Below, piece after piece: positions 33,701 through 42,955 of a DNA stretch of 64,000 nucleotides. Below the pieces are notes generated by a model. The model saw only the letters and a list, made by a program, of their open reading frames with translations, made no database searches and was not told the origin of the DNA. The stretch's first letter is position 1, and each line of letters begins with the position of its first letter. Source of the DNA: Pseudorasbora parva (lineage: Eukaryota; Chordata; Actinopteri; Cypriniformes; Gobionidae). Where the stretch lies: assembly GCF_024679245.1 (NCBI RefSeq), contig NC_090175.1, positions 47,015,153 to 47,079,152 on the forward strand, given 5' to 3'. Both the position numbers and the translations under genes were made by a program.

Positions 33701-36700
33701 AAATGTAATCTGACTCCTGCAACATTAGTGCTGTGAGACTCAAGCGGGCAAACCGATCATTATATTGAACAGACACGTTCAGTATTTAATTGTAGTGTCT
33801 GTTCCAGTAGCGGTGGCTTTGGGAATGGCCTCACAGGGCAGCGAAGCATTCTGGGAATTGTAGTCTTTCATCCCCATGAGACAAAAATACATTTTCTGTC
33901 TTTTCTCAGTCTAGAAGGCACCAAATTAAAAAAAAATTCTACTACATTAATGACCCAGTTTAAATACAGATTCATCTTTCCAGCGCTGAAGTTGCCCCTT
34001 ACCCTTTTAAGTTTGCCAAAGACCATTTGGATGATCCAGATGAGACCAAAATAGAACTTTTTGGTCATAATTCCACTAAATGTGTTTGGAGGAAGAAGAA
34101 TGATGAGTACCATCCCAAGAACACCATCCCTAATGTGAAGCATGGGGGTGGTAGCATCATGCTTTGGGGGTGTTTTTCTGCACATGGGACAGGGCGACTG
34201 CACTGTATTAAGGAGAGGATGGCCGGGGTCATGTATTGCAAGATTTTGGGGAACAACCTCCTTCCCTCAGTTAGAGCATTGAAGATGAAGATGGGTCGAG
34301 GCTGGGTCTCCCAACATGACAATGACCCGAAGCACACAGCCAGGATAACCAAGGAGTGGCTCTGTAAGAAGCATATCAAGGTTCTGGCGTGGCCTAGCCA
34401 GTCTCCAGACCTAAACCCAATAGAGAATCTCTGGAGTGAGTTCAAACTCCGTGTTTCTCAGCAATAGGCCAGAAACCTGACTGATCTAGAAAAAGATCTG
34501 TGTGGAGGAGTGGGCCAAAACATTTTAAACTCTGTAATCCCTCTGTCATAAAAACCTCTGTAATTGCAAACAAAGGCTACAGTATCAAATATTAACAGTG
34601 ATTTTCTCAGGTGTTCAAATACTTATTTGCAGCTGAATCATACAAATAAATAGTTAAAAAAATCATACATTGTGATTTCTGGATTTTGCTTTTAGATTAT
34701 GTCTCTCACAGTGGACATGCACCTACGATGACAATTTCAGACTCCTCCATGATTTCTAAGTGGGAGAACTTGCAAAATAGCAGGGTGTTTAAATACTTTT
34801 ATTCCTCACTGTAAGTACAACAAACGTCCTAGGGTCTTGGACCACTCTGATGAACACATTGATGAATTAATTAATTCTCTAACTAATTTCAAAATGACCC
34901 GAGGGAAAGAAAAAAAATCTACCAGCTGTAAGCAAAGTGACCCACATTTGGTTTTTGGCCACGGAAAATGGGAACAATTTACTAATTTACTTATAAAGCA
35001 ACATTAAGATCTCCATATCTCTAGGATTTAACCATATAGGGCCTTTGAAACAAAGACACTAAAATAAACATTTGTTAAAACAAACTATAAAAGGATATTA
35101 AGATATCTTTAATACTTCTTGAGTTACAGGCATGCAAACTTATATTTTAAAAAAATCAAGTGCTTTCCCCCATTTTTGAATGATCAGCTAAAGTCAACAG
35201 ATTTTACCAATAGACCAACCAATCTCTATGAAAAATAATAATAATAATGATGCTGCCATCTTTCTAAAGTCATTATCACACCCTGAAAATTTGAGCCGGG
35301 GATGTTTCTGAAATTGGGTTGACCCTTCAGCATATGCATAATACACAAATGTATTGTGTGTTGGTGTCTGTGGACACTAATATAGTCATTGGTATAGTTA
35401 TCTTTCTTGCTGTGAAAGGGCCTTTGATAGGCAGTCATGACGTCAATGTAATAATTGCAATCATCCTACATTCTTGCAAATCTCTGTAACCACTTTCACT
35501 ATTGCTAAACTTGGCACAGAAACTGCATTTTCTGTAGAACGCTTCTCATGCACAGCAGACAGATACAAATTACAAAATGTATGCCGAGTGTCATAACAAG
35601 GAAATTAATTCATGCCAGACCAAAGCCTGAAATCTAAACATACCTAAAACTAAAACTATTCTTTTGCTCCCTTGCAAATACTGGAATAGAGTGCTGCAGT
35701 AATTATTTATTTTTGTAGGCCAACTAGTAAGTTAGCATCATACTGGTTCCCTTGACAAAAACCCAATAAGATTTTCCCATTGGCTATTGTGTTTTTGCTA
35801 AATAAGCTCTGTGACCAACAAAACTATCATGATAATCTTCACAAATTAACACAATTCAAATACATTTTTAAGCCTAAATGCCAGTGGCAAAGGCTAAATG
35901 CAGACTATTAACTAACTACACCACAGTCGCTCAACTTCAATGTCACAATTACGAAGCCACACATGCATACGTACTTGCACACGCACACACACGCAATCCC
36001 AGCAGCACTTTATGTCCTTCTGAAAGTACCCAAATTCATTATCTCCTGATGTACAAACTATTAAAATAAGCATGTTAAATTAGCTGCAATGAGGCCATGA
36101 ACTACACTATGGAGACTCAAGCATTACGTAATATCTAGAGTATGATATTATTTAAGGCAGATGGTAGGTGGACTAAATACATATTGCTTAGAGGTTCTGC
36201 TTGCACTAATTGGGAAAAACAATGTATAACATACAAACTTAAGAAGAAAGGAGTTTTCCCTCAGAGCGCCGATACATCCTGCGAAGCCGAGCACGAACAT
36301 CACCCCTCCAACCACAAGAAACAGCCACACTGGGTCAAACCCACCCAGATCTGTGATGGAGGATATGTTGGAGAGGACCCCCTGATGGAAAGACAAACAG
36401 GAACACAACTTAGAATAATAACTTTATTTCACTTGAATTAGACCAATATCTCACTTGATTTGTTAGATTCATCATAAATATGAAATGCTTCACTCACCTT
36501 CTCACTCCAGGCCCACAGAGCCACGGACAGGAATGCCACCCCCAGCAGCTAAAGGGTGTATATGTGTGTCAGACAGTGGGAGATCACATCAGCACTATAC
36601 ATTACTTTGGTTTGTGGTTACGTTCACATAGATTGCTATGGAAGCCCATTTCTGCCACATAAGGAAAAAAAATCTTGCTTTTTAAAATCATAATTATGAC

Positions 36701-38007
36701 AATTCACAATAATGACAGTCATAATTATGAGATGAAAAGTCAGAGTTATGAAATTAGCCAAATTATGACATACTAAGTCTGTCTAAGTTATGTCACACAA
36801 GAAGTCCAATTGAAATTCTGATTTAAAAAGTTAAAGTTATGACCGTCATAATTCATTTTCTATGTCATCAATATTACTTTTTAAGTCAGAATTTTGACAT
36901 GTAAAACTGTCATAATTATGAGATCAAAAGTCGAAATTAGTCGTAATAATTATGCCACTTCATGAGATTCATGAGAAATAAAATCTAAATTATAGAAAAA
37001 TTCATAATTATTCATTATAAAGTCATAATTATTAATTAGTATGTCATATTTTTAAAATGGTGTCTAATAATTAAGATGTTATAATTATGCAGAGTCAAAA
37101 TTCTTTGCAGAAATTATTGCACAATTTAAAATTATTGCACAAATTGAAATTCTGTCTTAAATCTCATAATTTTGACTTTTTAATCTTATTATGATCTTGA
37201 CACACTAAGTCATAAGTACGACTAATTTCGTCTTTTTAAAAATCACATAATAATGATGACTAAGTGCCTCATAATAGTGGTTCAATTTTTTTTCTTAAGT
37301 GGTGGAAATGGCCTTCCATAGATAAACCTCTACGCTGCGGACAAACATCGACCACCTGTCACTGTCACATGGAATGTGTCGCAAAAGCTAGGGAGCTGCC
37401 TGCGTAGACAGCATGTTTGGGAAAAGTTGACTTTTTTTGACGATCAGAAGCATGTTATGAACTTTGGAGCCACATTTTTGATCATTTTGACATTTTGAGC
37501 TTTAACAGCATTTCTGAACAGGATGAGTGATTTCCAAACACCTTTTTAATCAGCAAATAGAGTTTGGAACCTTTGATCGTACTTTTTTATTACCATAAGC
37601 GCAGTCGGACTTTTTAAAAGCATTTCTGGAGTCGTAAGCGTGTTTAGAAGGCCCGAGATAAGCTCCTTCCGTAACAATCGAATGTACTTTTGTGTTTCAT
37701 AGCATTTTAAAGGTTAGCTAACGAACATTCAACACAGGCTTCATATACACATTTAGAACAAATCTGGCTATAATAAGCGCATTTGAAACGTTCGACAGTG
37801 CTGTCTATGTAGGCAGCTCACTAGGATTTGAAGCACAGCCAATATGTCAGAGACCCAGAGGTTGGTTTAATGTAAACCCCGTGTGAAAAAAGAGCACGCA
37901 CACAATGACAGAAATGCACAACTCACCCAAAATATAATATTAAATCCAAAAATGAAGTATTTGATGCAACAGCCCACTTCGTGCACGTTAAAGTGTTTTC
38001 CGGACAT
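24727..38007 (-). CDS. tspan5: TspanC8 tetraspanin, TSPAN5-like, complete in eight exons
   Basis: Eight coding exons on the minus strand join in phase 0 to 268 codons, the length of TSPAN5. Exons: 37927-38007, 36498-36548, 36235-36381, 29075-29245, 27811-27936, 27530-27577, 26549-26665, 24727-24792 (stop TAA). Four membrane segments lie at about 18-42, 61-84, 94-116 and 234-257. The large loop holds CCG (153-155), VPFSCC (182-187) and eight cysteines (153,154,170,180,186,187,200,221), the TspanC8 hallmark. This family binds ADAM10 and guides its exit from the ER and its surface activity. Possible N-glycans are N169, N174 and N232. Residues such as [25 protein letters not shown] and [11 protein letters not shown] are TSPAN5-like rather than human TSPAN17-like. 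FIHTKGC resembles TSPAN17, so a fish-specific paralogue is possible. Confidence 0.95.
25090..25550. repeat. Dispersed repeat split by a TTAA MITE
   Basis: The halves 25090-25157 (CAATGTCACATGATCCTTCA) and 25486-25550 (TATGCTGGTTTGCTGCTCAA) are normally adjacent in this common fish repeat; relatives lie inside 31741-33205. The MITE at 25154-25489 separates them. Confidence 0.7.
25154..25489. mobile_element. TTAA-flanked MITE, GGCCTGTTCACACCAAGAAT ends
   Basis: TTAA|GGCCTGTTCACACC on the left is mirrored by GGTGTGAATAAGCC|TTAA on the right, so the target TTAA is duplicated. Related ends lie at 23820-23880, 24590-24665, 30030-30070 and 35350-35430. There is no ORF. Confidence 0.82.
25690..26275 (-). 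pseudogene. Decayed Tc1/mariner fragment
   Basis: On the minus strand the left inverted-repeat region (TTGACAAAAGTATTGGGACA, ending near 26265) leads into [20 protein letters not shown], the N-terminal helix-turn-helix of a Tc1-like transposase. Downstream words such as the complement of CTCTGTGATTTTACGAGGAC match the same element. The catalytic part is missing and the frame is broken. Confidence 0.75.
26549..26665 (-). CDS. tspan5: tspan5-like exon 7 (residues 209-247)
   Basis: It encodes the end of the large loop ([18 protein letters not shown]) and most of the fourth membrane segment, ending LLQ|GTGAAT. Confidence 0.94.
26985..27315. repeat. TTAA-type repeat, 'GTTTGGTCGCTTCTAACTT' family
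   Basis: This is the reverse-oriented relative of 54386-54850 and 47530-47800. It shares GGTGTTTGGTCGCTTCTAAC and the end GGTGAAGTATCCCTTTAAA. It sits in tspan intron 6. Confidence 0.65.
27530..27577 (-). CDS. tspan5: tspan5-like exon 6 (residues 193-208)
   Basis: A 48-bp exon encoding [16 protein letters not shown], with acceptor CCCAAAG and donor GTAAGT. Confidence 0.93.
27811..27936 (-). CDS. tspan5: tspan5-like exon 5 (residues 151-192)
   Basis: The exon carries [13 protein letters not shown] and [11 protein letters not shown], six of the eight loop cysteines. Acceptor is TTCTGCAG and donor GTAAGT. Confidence 0.95.
28173..29035. mobile_element. TTAA MITE carrying a minisatellite
   Basis: TTAAAGGGTTAGTTCACCCC at the left and GGGTGAACTATTCCTTTAA at the right define an 863-bp TTAA-flanked element in tspan intron 4. 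Its centre has been replaced or expanded by tandem repeats (28441-28770). Confidence 0.8.
28441..28770 (+). repeat. Minisatellite with 33-bp and 51-bp units
   Basis: Units begin TTTGAGCTTC. The short form contains AGAACCAATGAGGTTCACG (33 bp); the long form adds ATTTTCGTGTTACGCGGCACG (51 bp). Both periods are multiples of three, so one open frame crosses the array, but it is not a gene. Confidence 0.85.
29075..29245 (-). CDS. tspan5: tspan5-like exon 4 (residues 94-150)
   Basis: This is the third membrane segment and the start of the large loop ([20 protein letters not shown], then [16 protein letters not shown]), with donor GTAAGG. Confidence 0.95.
30119..30300. repeat. Second copy of the CTGCCAGTGGGGTAAG module
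   Basis: AATCTGCCAGTGGGGTAAG matches the module at 19240-19372. It starts near a CACTGCAAAAAATGC end. Confidence 0.55.
30514..30708. repeat. Palindromic MITE with ATACACGGGGCAACTTTTTG ends
   Basis: AATACACGGGGGAACTTTTT on the left mirrors the right end, and CCCATTGAGAATGGGCAAC occurs in both orientations inside. The whole ~195 bp can fold back on itself. Confidence 0.75.
31470..31711. mobile_element. Nested CACTG-ended palindromic MITE (EnSpm/CACTA-like)
   Basis: The element runs from CACTGTAAAA to TTTACAGTG. The Tc1 frame requires TCC AAG GTT across the site, and the filled site reads TCCAA|element|AAGGTT. The duplication is therefore the 2-bp AA, which fits CACTA-type elements. Its arms match 2298-2495. 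Confidence 0.8.
31741..33205. mobile_element. Nested non-autonomous hAT element with fold-back arms
   Basis: Ends are CATGGGCGTAG and CTACGCCCCTG (inverse CAGGGGCGTAG). A perfect 8-bp duplication CCAAGACG lies at 31733-31740 and 33206-33213. Subterminal GTCCCCCTCACTT occurs at both ends in opposite orientation. Internal arms (about 32395-32480 and 32820-32905, AAGCTGAATTTATCATCATT and inverse) form a large hairpin. There is no transposase ORF. Confidence 0.9.
31843..31918 (-). repeat. tRNA-like segment with a B-box inside the hAT element
   Basis: On the minus strand GGTTCGAATCCCGCTCGGAG contains a good RNA polymerase III B-box/T-arm. An A-box-like TTAGCGTCTCTGTTAAC lies about 40 nt upstream. 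The acceptor stem does not pair convincingly, so I read it as tRNA-derived rather than a working tRNA gene. Confidence 0.5.
33282..34010. mobile_element. Nested TTAA element (AAAGGGTTACTTCAGCG type)
   Basis: TTAA at 33282-33285 and 34007-34010 flanks a ~725-bp non-coding insert whose ends share CTTCAGCG in inverse orientation. Closing the gap at one TTAA restores CGT CTT AAG TTT GCC, that is RLKFA, in the Tc1 frame, so the empty site is certain. Confidence 0.88.
34820..36230. other. tspan intron 3 remainder, little recognised
   Basis: Apart from a TTCACACC-type MITE remnant near 35340-35430, I see no clear element or exon. Confidence 0.45.
36235..36381 (-). CDS. tspan5: tspan5-like exon 3 (residues 45-93)
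   Basis: Acceptor CCATCAG, then [19 protein letters not shown] with the second membrane segment and the conserved GCIGALREN, ending LLKF|GTATGT. Confidence 0.94.
36498..36548 (-). CDS. tspan5: tspan5-like exon 2 (residues 28-44)
   Basis: Acceptor TTTAG, then [17 protein letters not shown] and donor GTGAGT. It completes the first membrane segment and is the most divergent part from mammalian TSPAN5. Confidence 0.93.
36680..37270. repeat. Degenerate array of TCATAATTATGA words, tspan intron 1
   Basis: Some twenty variants of ATAATTATGA / AGTCATAATT, a self-complementary word, are spaced irregularly with TTTTTAAAGTC-like linkers. It is a decayed tandem or palindromic repeat and non-coding. Confidence 0.6.
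37927..38007 (-). CDS. tspan5: tspan5-like exon 1 (residues 1-27)
   Basis: The exon starts [14 protein letters not shown] and ends IIFW|GTGAGT. ATG at 38007 has A at -3. Cys13 and Cys14 are likely palmitoylation sites. Confidence 0.93.
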
Positions 38008-38300
38008 ACTTGCGTTTGATAAAACAGAGAAATTCCTCCCGGTTATTACTACTGATGGAGAGAGAAAAAAATCGCCCACCTACTGGAAACCTCACTCCGT
38101 CCTTTCACACCATGTTTATGACATTTCCACAGACTGGCAGGCAATGCCACACGGGCTTTGCCTATTTCTCATGAATGACTAGTTTGCCTCGAAAAAACAA
38201 TGCAATTATTGATATAGTAATAATAAGAGAGAATAACGGGACGAGCGCCCCTCTACAAATAAAGATTCGAGTCACTTCCGGCTAAATTAATTATGTCATA
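38008..38300 (-). promoter_or_regulatory. tspan5: Probable tspan5-like promoter and 5' UTR
   Basis: Sequence immediately upstream of the start includes CACTTCCGGC at 38273-38282, a good ETS-type site common in housekeeping promoters. I saw no upstream in-frame ATG; the open frame extending to 38079 begins with GTG. The TSS cannot be placed. Confidence 0.35.
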
Positions 38301-39049
38301 ATGCAATTCTTCAAAATAAAGGTTCCATAATTAGCGCTACATTTTAATAATGATAATATCTTTATGTCTATTATTACGTAAATATTTATTAAGAAATATG
38401 AAAAAATAAATACAGTATGCATTTATAAATCTAGTATGTCATATATAATACAATAAAACGTACTGTTTTATTTATATATTTTATGTATGCTTTTAAATTG
38501 TGTTATTAGACATTTCAAAGTCTAATTCTCGGTTGCAGCTGTATCACTTCTAAATAATAAATGCGAAAATCAAAATCACATGGCTTTTTGTTTGAAAACA
38601 TCTATGCGGGGTAATTCCGCAAGGAAAGAATGGAAAGGAAAGATGTTTTATCACTGCTTTATCACGCACTGGACTGTCCTCGTAACAGCATGTGAGTATT
38701 TAATTAATCACAATTTAACTGTCACTGCCACTGTAGAGATGCAGTTGTCTGTATGTAGGCTACCACACCCGTATGACAAAAGCAAGGCTTCAATTTCAAA
38801 ATAAAAGTCACCGAATTCTGAGACCCAAATCTGAAATAAACTGAATAGTATCCTATATGGTTGATTCGCCATAAAAAAAAAAGTTTACTTAAGTAGTCCA
38901 GGAATTTAGTAGTGCAGGAAAATATCTGATTCTCTTCTATTTCATGGTTTTCAAAATACAGAATTAATTATTATTGTCAATTTTTTTTATTGCAAAGTGC
39001 TGCCATAAGAAAATTTGCCTTATACTAAACAAAGCACTTTAAGTACTTA

Positions 39050-39603
39050 GGGTCAACAGTCCAGAGCAATGGGGAGTGTGGAAAAGAGATGAAGATGGGT
39101 GGAGAAAAGTGTCAGGTCTGTTGTGTGATAAAATTGTACCAGCAAGAATGAAAGGAAAGGTGTACAGTAGTGAGTCCAGCGATGTTGTATGGTTTAGAGA
39201 CATTTGCACTGAGGAAAAGACGGGAGGGAGAGCTAGAGGTAGCAGAGCTAAAGATGTTGAGGTTCTCTTTGGGAGTGACGAGGATGGATAGGATCAGGAA
39301 TGAGTACATCAGAGGGACAGCACATGTGAGATGTTTTGGAGACAAAGTTAGAGAGGCCAGGTTGAGATGGTTTGGACATGTTCAGAGGAGGGAGAGTGAA
39401 TATATTGGTAAAAGGATGCTGAGGTTAGAGCTGCCAGACAGGAGGTCAAGAGGAAGACCAAAGAGGAGGTTTATGGATGTAGTGAAGGAGGACATGAAGG
39501 TTGTCGGACTGAGAGAAGAGGATACAGAGGATAGGAATAGATGGAGGCAGATGATTTGCTGTGGTGACCCCTGAAGGAAACAGCCGGGAAAAATAAATAA
39601 ATA
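39050..39603 (+). pseudogene. RTE-type LINE 3' end
   Basis: The frame 39170-39574 reads MLYGLETFALRKR, AELKMLRFSLGVTRMDRIRN, EYIRGTAHV, ARLRWFGHVQRRE and ends RWRQMICCGDP, the standard C-terminus of fish RTE-like ORF2. The upstream part is in another frame (39076-39291), so at least one frameshift exists. A short A-rich AAATAAATAAATAG tail follows. The RT core is missing. Confidence 0.8.
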
Positions 39604-39791
39604 GAAGTATATACTAACAAAACACAGATACTGAATAAAAAGACTGCAATTATCATTTATACATATCTTTTGATTGTCAATTCCAAGACACTTCAGTGGC
39701 TTATTAAAAAAAATAAAAAATAAACAAAAACACCTTCATCAGTGATGTGAATGGAATTTATATAACACATGGATTACAAATTTACTTTGAA

Positions 39792-40606
39792 TTAAAGGGG
39801 TGGTGAATTGAGAAATTAACTTTCCCTTGAGCTTTTGATATATATAAGGTCATGGTGATATAAGATTCCTGTAAATTTCAGAGCTGGAACCTTCCTTTTT
39901 AGTCAAAGAAAAGCTTTTACAGACACCAGGCCCAGAAAAAGATCGCGTTGGCATCATGTTTTTTGACATATGAGGACCCAAATGTGTATAATGAAATGGG
40001 TATTACATAGGTATACAAGGAGAGGGTAAAATATGAGGACATTGGCCATGTCCCCACTTTTCAAAATGCTTATAAATCATACAGGATGAATTTTTTTTAG
40101 AAAGTAAAAATGCAGAATGTTTCCTGTGATGGGTAGGTTTAGGGGCAGGGGCAGTGTAGGGGGATAGAAAATACGGTTTGTACAGTATAAAAACCATTAC
40201 GCCTGTGGAATGTCCCTATATGTCACAAAAACAAACGTGTGTGTGTTCACGCTTATATTAACAGATTGTGCGGGCCATATACATAAATAATATTCCAATC
40301 AATCGCGAGTGGATGAGAAATAAATCATTGTGTTTGTTTGTTATAAGACTTTTACGAGCCCTGTGAGAGAATCCCGGTTGCCGCTTTCAAATCAGTCCCT
40401 CCCTCATGTGAACTGAACTGAGAAGGGGAGCTGAAGCTCCTTAAATATGCAAATCTTATCCAATCCTAGCTGTGGGGCTAGCGTTAAGAAGACAGCTTCA
40501 AAACCAGTGTAGAAAATAGACTATTACTTATTGTGCTTAACCACACGAACATTGACCTCAGACAACAGTATAATTTTTTTAAAAGCCAGTTCATGACACC
40601 TTCAAA
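39792..40606. repeat. TTAA-type MITE AAAGGGGTGGTGAATTGAG, with a nested repeat
   Basis: The left end TTAAAGGGGTGGTGAATTGA and right end CCAGTTCATGACACCTTCAA bracket the 39970-40245 repeat. The right TTAA has decayed to TCAA. Confidence 0.65.
39970..40245 (-). repeat. CA-tailed dispersed repeat, copy 1
   Basis: It shares CCTGTGATGGGTAGGTTTAG and AGAAAGTAAAAATGCAGAA with the copies at 44690 and 52245, and ends in a short GTGTGTGTG run. Confidence 0.75.
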
Positions 40607-40609
40607 GAG

Positions 40610-41830
40610 CTTGAGTTTGAAGAGCTTTGCCTTCTACAATATACCATGCTGTAAAAGTGCAAAGATAGGTTCCCTTGGGGGTCTATTGAGTATTGGTTAT
40701 TATGGAAGCTTATTTAGAGACAGTGTCTTAGCCAGTTAATTAATATATCAGACAGCTGAGTGCGCGGTCTAGACAGGCTGTATCTGTGTGTCCTTGTGTA
40801 AGAGTGAAGCAGGCTGAAATATCCCCAAGGGCAGTGGATAACCAAGGCCTTGCGACCACCTCACTGTTCTGCATTAAGGTCATCCTAATCACCTCCATGA
40901 GTCAGCAAATCACAGCCGTTATCAGATCTCACCCTAAAATCCCTTAAAGATCATGTCAATCATTAAATAAAACTCATGAGCTATAGTTAAAGTTCACAAT
41001 GCTGATCTATTTAAATGTACAGTGCAGATTTTGTGTTTTTAAGTGCTTTTTTAATAACTCGCTCAACTTCAAAATTTTGATATTGAGCAATTAGGTGCAA
41101 AATATGTATAACAGATATGTGAATCATATCCTCTGCAAATAATGAAATACTTTTCACATGATAATGAAAATGAACTGCCCTCAGAGACATTTTCATAGAT
41201 TGTTTGAAATTCAAATTACAAACATTTGTTTATGATTCAAAATCAAATTCAAAAAACTTTATTATCTATCAACTAGTGATAGAAATGTGTCTGGTTAAAA
41301 ATATTTACATATACAATACAAGTTACACACATCACAAAAACAAAAAAAATAGTACAAAAAACGTATAGGCCTACCACTGCCAAAACTCTTTTGAGGAGCT
41401 CTATAGCAGAAAACCAGAAGGTAGTATTTGGAAAAATGTAGAGGATGAGCGGGGTCAGTAGTAAACTGCTTGATTTTAATTTTTTAAATTTGTAATTAGA
41501 TTACTGTAATAATTATTATATCTAAACAAAATTGCACTTATTAGTATTACCAATTATTTTCTAAAGCCCATTTTAACCTCGAGTTGACCAAAACAAGGAT
41601 AGACATGAAACTGAAAATTCTTCAAAATAATTCAAAACAAAATTGCATTCTTTAAATGACCAAAGTTTTTAAAGGGAGAAGGGAACATTAAAAACATTAT
41701 CATTAGACATTACATTTTTGTGTTAAATACACTAAAATTACATTACATTTTGGTGTTAATGCAATTAATCAGAAGTAGACTAACTTAAATTACAGGGAAA
41801 TAATCTTTAGTTTTTTTTAAGAAGAAGGGA
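40610..41830. other. Intergenic, no feature recognised
   Basis: This is AT-rich sequence between the divergent tetraspanin and GRK genes. I see no exon or clear transposon end. Confidence 0.45.
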
Positions 41831-41833
41831 AAA

Positions 41834-41835
<2 letters not shown>

Positions 41836-41911
<76 letters not shown>
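41836..41911. repeat. (TA)n microsatellite
   Basis: An uninterrupted TA run. Confidence 0.95.
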
Positions 41912-41918
<7 letters not shown>

Positions 41919-42463
41919 TAATTAGTCATTCATTACACTCAACACTGATTATTATTTCCTTTAGAACTTGCTGTAATGATGATTTACATGTTGCACATCG
42001 TTTGCTGAGGCCCCCTAGTGGACATATTTCCCTTTATTGAAGAATTAAAGTTTTTTTACCTTAAAAATATACCATAGTATAGGCTGCGTAACATTGAATG
42101 AAACAAATAGCCTAATATATAAAGATCGTTACTCATTAGTGACTATTCGATTCTTTCATAGATTATTGTAAAGCATGTTACACTTTAGTGTAGCAATTAA
42201 ATAGTAGAACATAATTATTTTTAATATCATCAGTAAAAATCCATAGTTGCCCAGTTTCCAAACAAATATTTAAATAAATAAAAATCTGTCAAATACTTAA
42301 ATAAAAATCTGTAGGCCTAGTTATCTGGAAGTGTCAGTACTGCGATTATGAACTTTTTAATCATTATAAATAATTTCCTGGGTAAATGTAGTGGACAATA
42401 AACCTGAGTAGCCTATGTGAGTGGGAAACCTAAACGTAATATTTTATGTAGCCTATAGCATAG

Positions 42464-42618
42464 GCTCGACTTCGCAAATATTATAAATGCTGACAATCAG
42501 ATAGAGAGCGAGACTCCGGGTTGCATTCTGGTTGTAAGATGATCCCTCCTCCTCCAGAGCTGACGGTGTAAGCGAGTACTCGAGACAGGAAGGACTTGCT
42601 GAGCACTGAATGCTAACA

Positions 42619-42685
<67 letters not shown>

Positions 42686-42903
42686 TACATGTCCACGGCG
42701 AGCGGAAAGGTGGGGGGTTCAACAGCGAGATATGGAGAAATACAATTAACCTGCAATGTGCCAACGCCAAATTCACGCCGATCATAACCATCCTCACCAC
42801 CGATCATCATCCTCATCCTCACCACCACCAACAGCGCGACAGTCCTCGTCTTTTTTCTCCTAAGTGAAATGTATCGGGACTGCACGGGATCTTTTTTCTG
42901 ACA
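42464..42903 (+). promoter_or_regulatory. Probable GRK promoter/5' UTR with (GA)n tract
   Basis: The sequence before the GRK start turns GC-richer (GCTGACGGTGTAAGCGAGTACTCGAG, CCACGGCGAGCGG). It holds a (GA)n run at about 42620-42682, some 220 bp before ATG. GA/CT tracts are common in vertebrate promoters and leaders. No TATA box is evident and the TSS is unknown. Confidence 0.45.
42620..42682 (+). repeat. (GA)n microsatellite in the GRK leader
   Basis: About 31 GA units. Confidence 0.95.
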
Positions 42904-42955
42904 ATGGAGATTGAGAATATCGTGGCCAACACCGTCCTGCTGAAGGCGAGGGAAG
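42904..42955 (+). CDS. G-protein-coupled receptor kinase (GRK4/5/6 type), coding exon 1
   Basis: The exon encodes MEIENIVANTVLLKARE plus the first base of codon 18, then donor GTAAGA. The context ACAATGG is ideal. The N-terminal helix is almost identical to the start of mammalian GRK4, GRK5 and GRK6, where it docks on active receptors and stimulates kinase activity. These kinases phosphorylate agonist-occupied receptors at the plasma membrane, leading to arrestin binding. The gene continues at 57095 after a 14.1 kb intron and then beyond the window. Confidence 0.93.

Larger units (their letters stand above)
31171..34467 (+). pseudogene. Tc1-like transposase, interrupted in three places
   Basis: Pieces read in order. 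31171-31469 encodes [20 protein letters not shown] and the paired-like DNA-binding region with [20 protein letters not shown]. 31712-31740 plus 33206-33281 encode [20 protein letters not shown] to AHVHARL. 34011-34467 encodes [49 protein letters not shown] and [11 protein letters not shown]. Around the first catalytic Asp a short internal deletion has joined DDP directly to DETK, losing the usual W-S before D. DDE/DDD-type signatures remain for the second and third sites ([15 protein letters not shown]). It is non-functional as it stands. Confidence 0.9.
30809..34811 (+). mobile_element. Decayed Tc1 transposon with long TIRs and three nested insertions
   Basis: The left end at 30809 (CAGTGAGGAAAATAAGTATT after TA) and right end at 34811 (inverse, CAGTGAGGAATAAAAGTATT, followed by TA) define the element. 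TIRs of roughly 200 bp hold matching words AACACCCTGCTATTTTGCAA. It lies in tspan intron 3. Insertions at 31470-31711, 31741-33205 and 33282-34010 account for most of its 4.0 kb. Confidence 0.92.

Noticed and set aside
38008..38079. N-terminal extension of the tetraspanin upstream of ATG 38007
   Set aside because: The upstream frame begins with GTG, not ATG, and the family starts MSGKH at the chosen codon.
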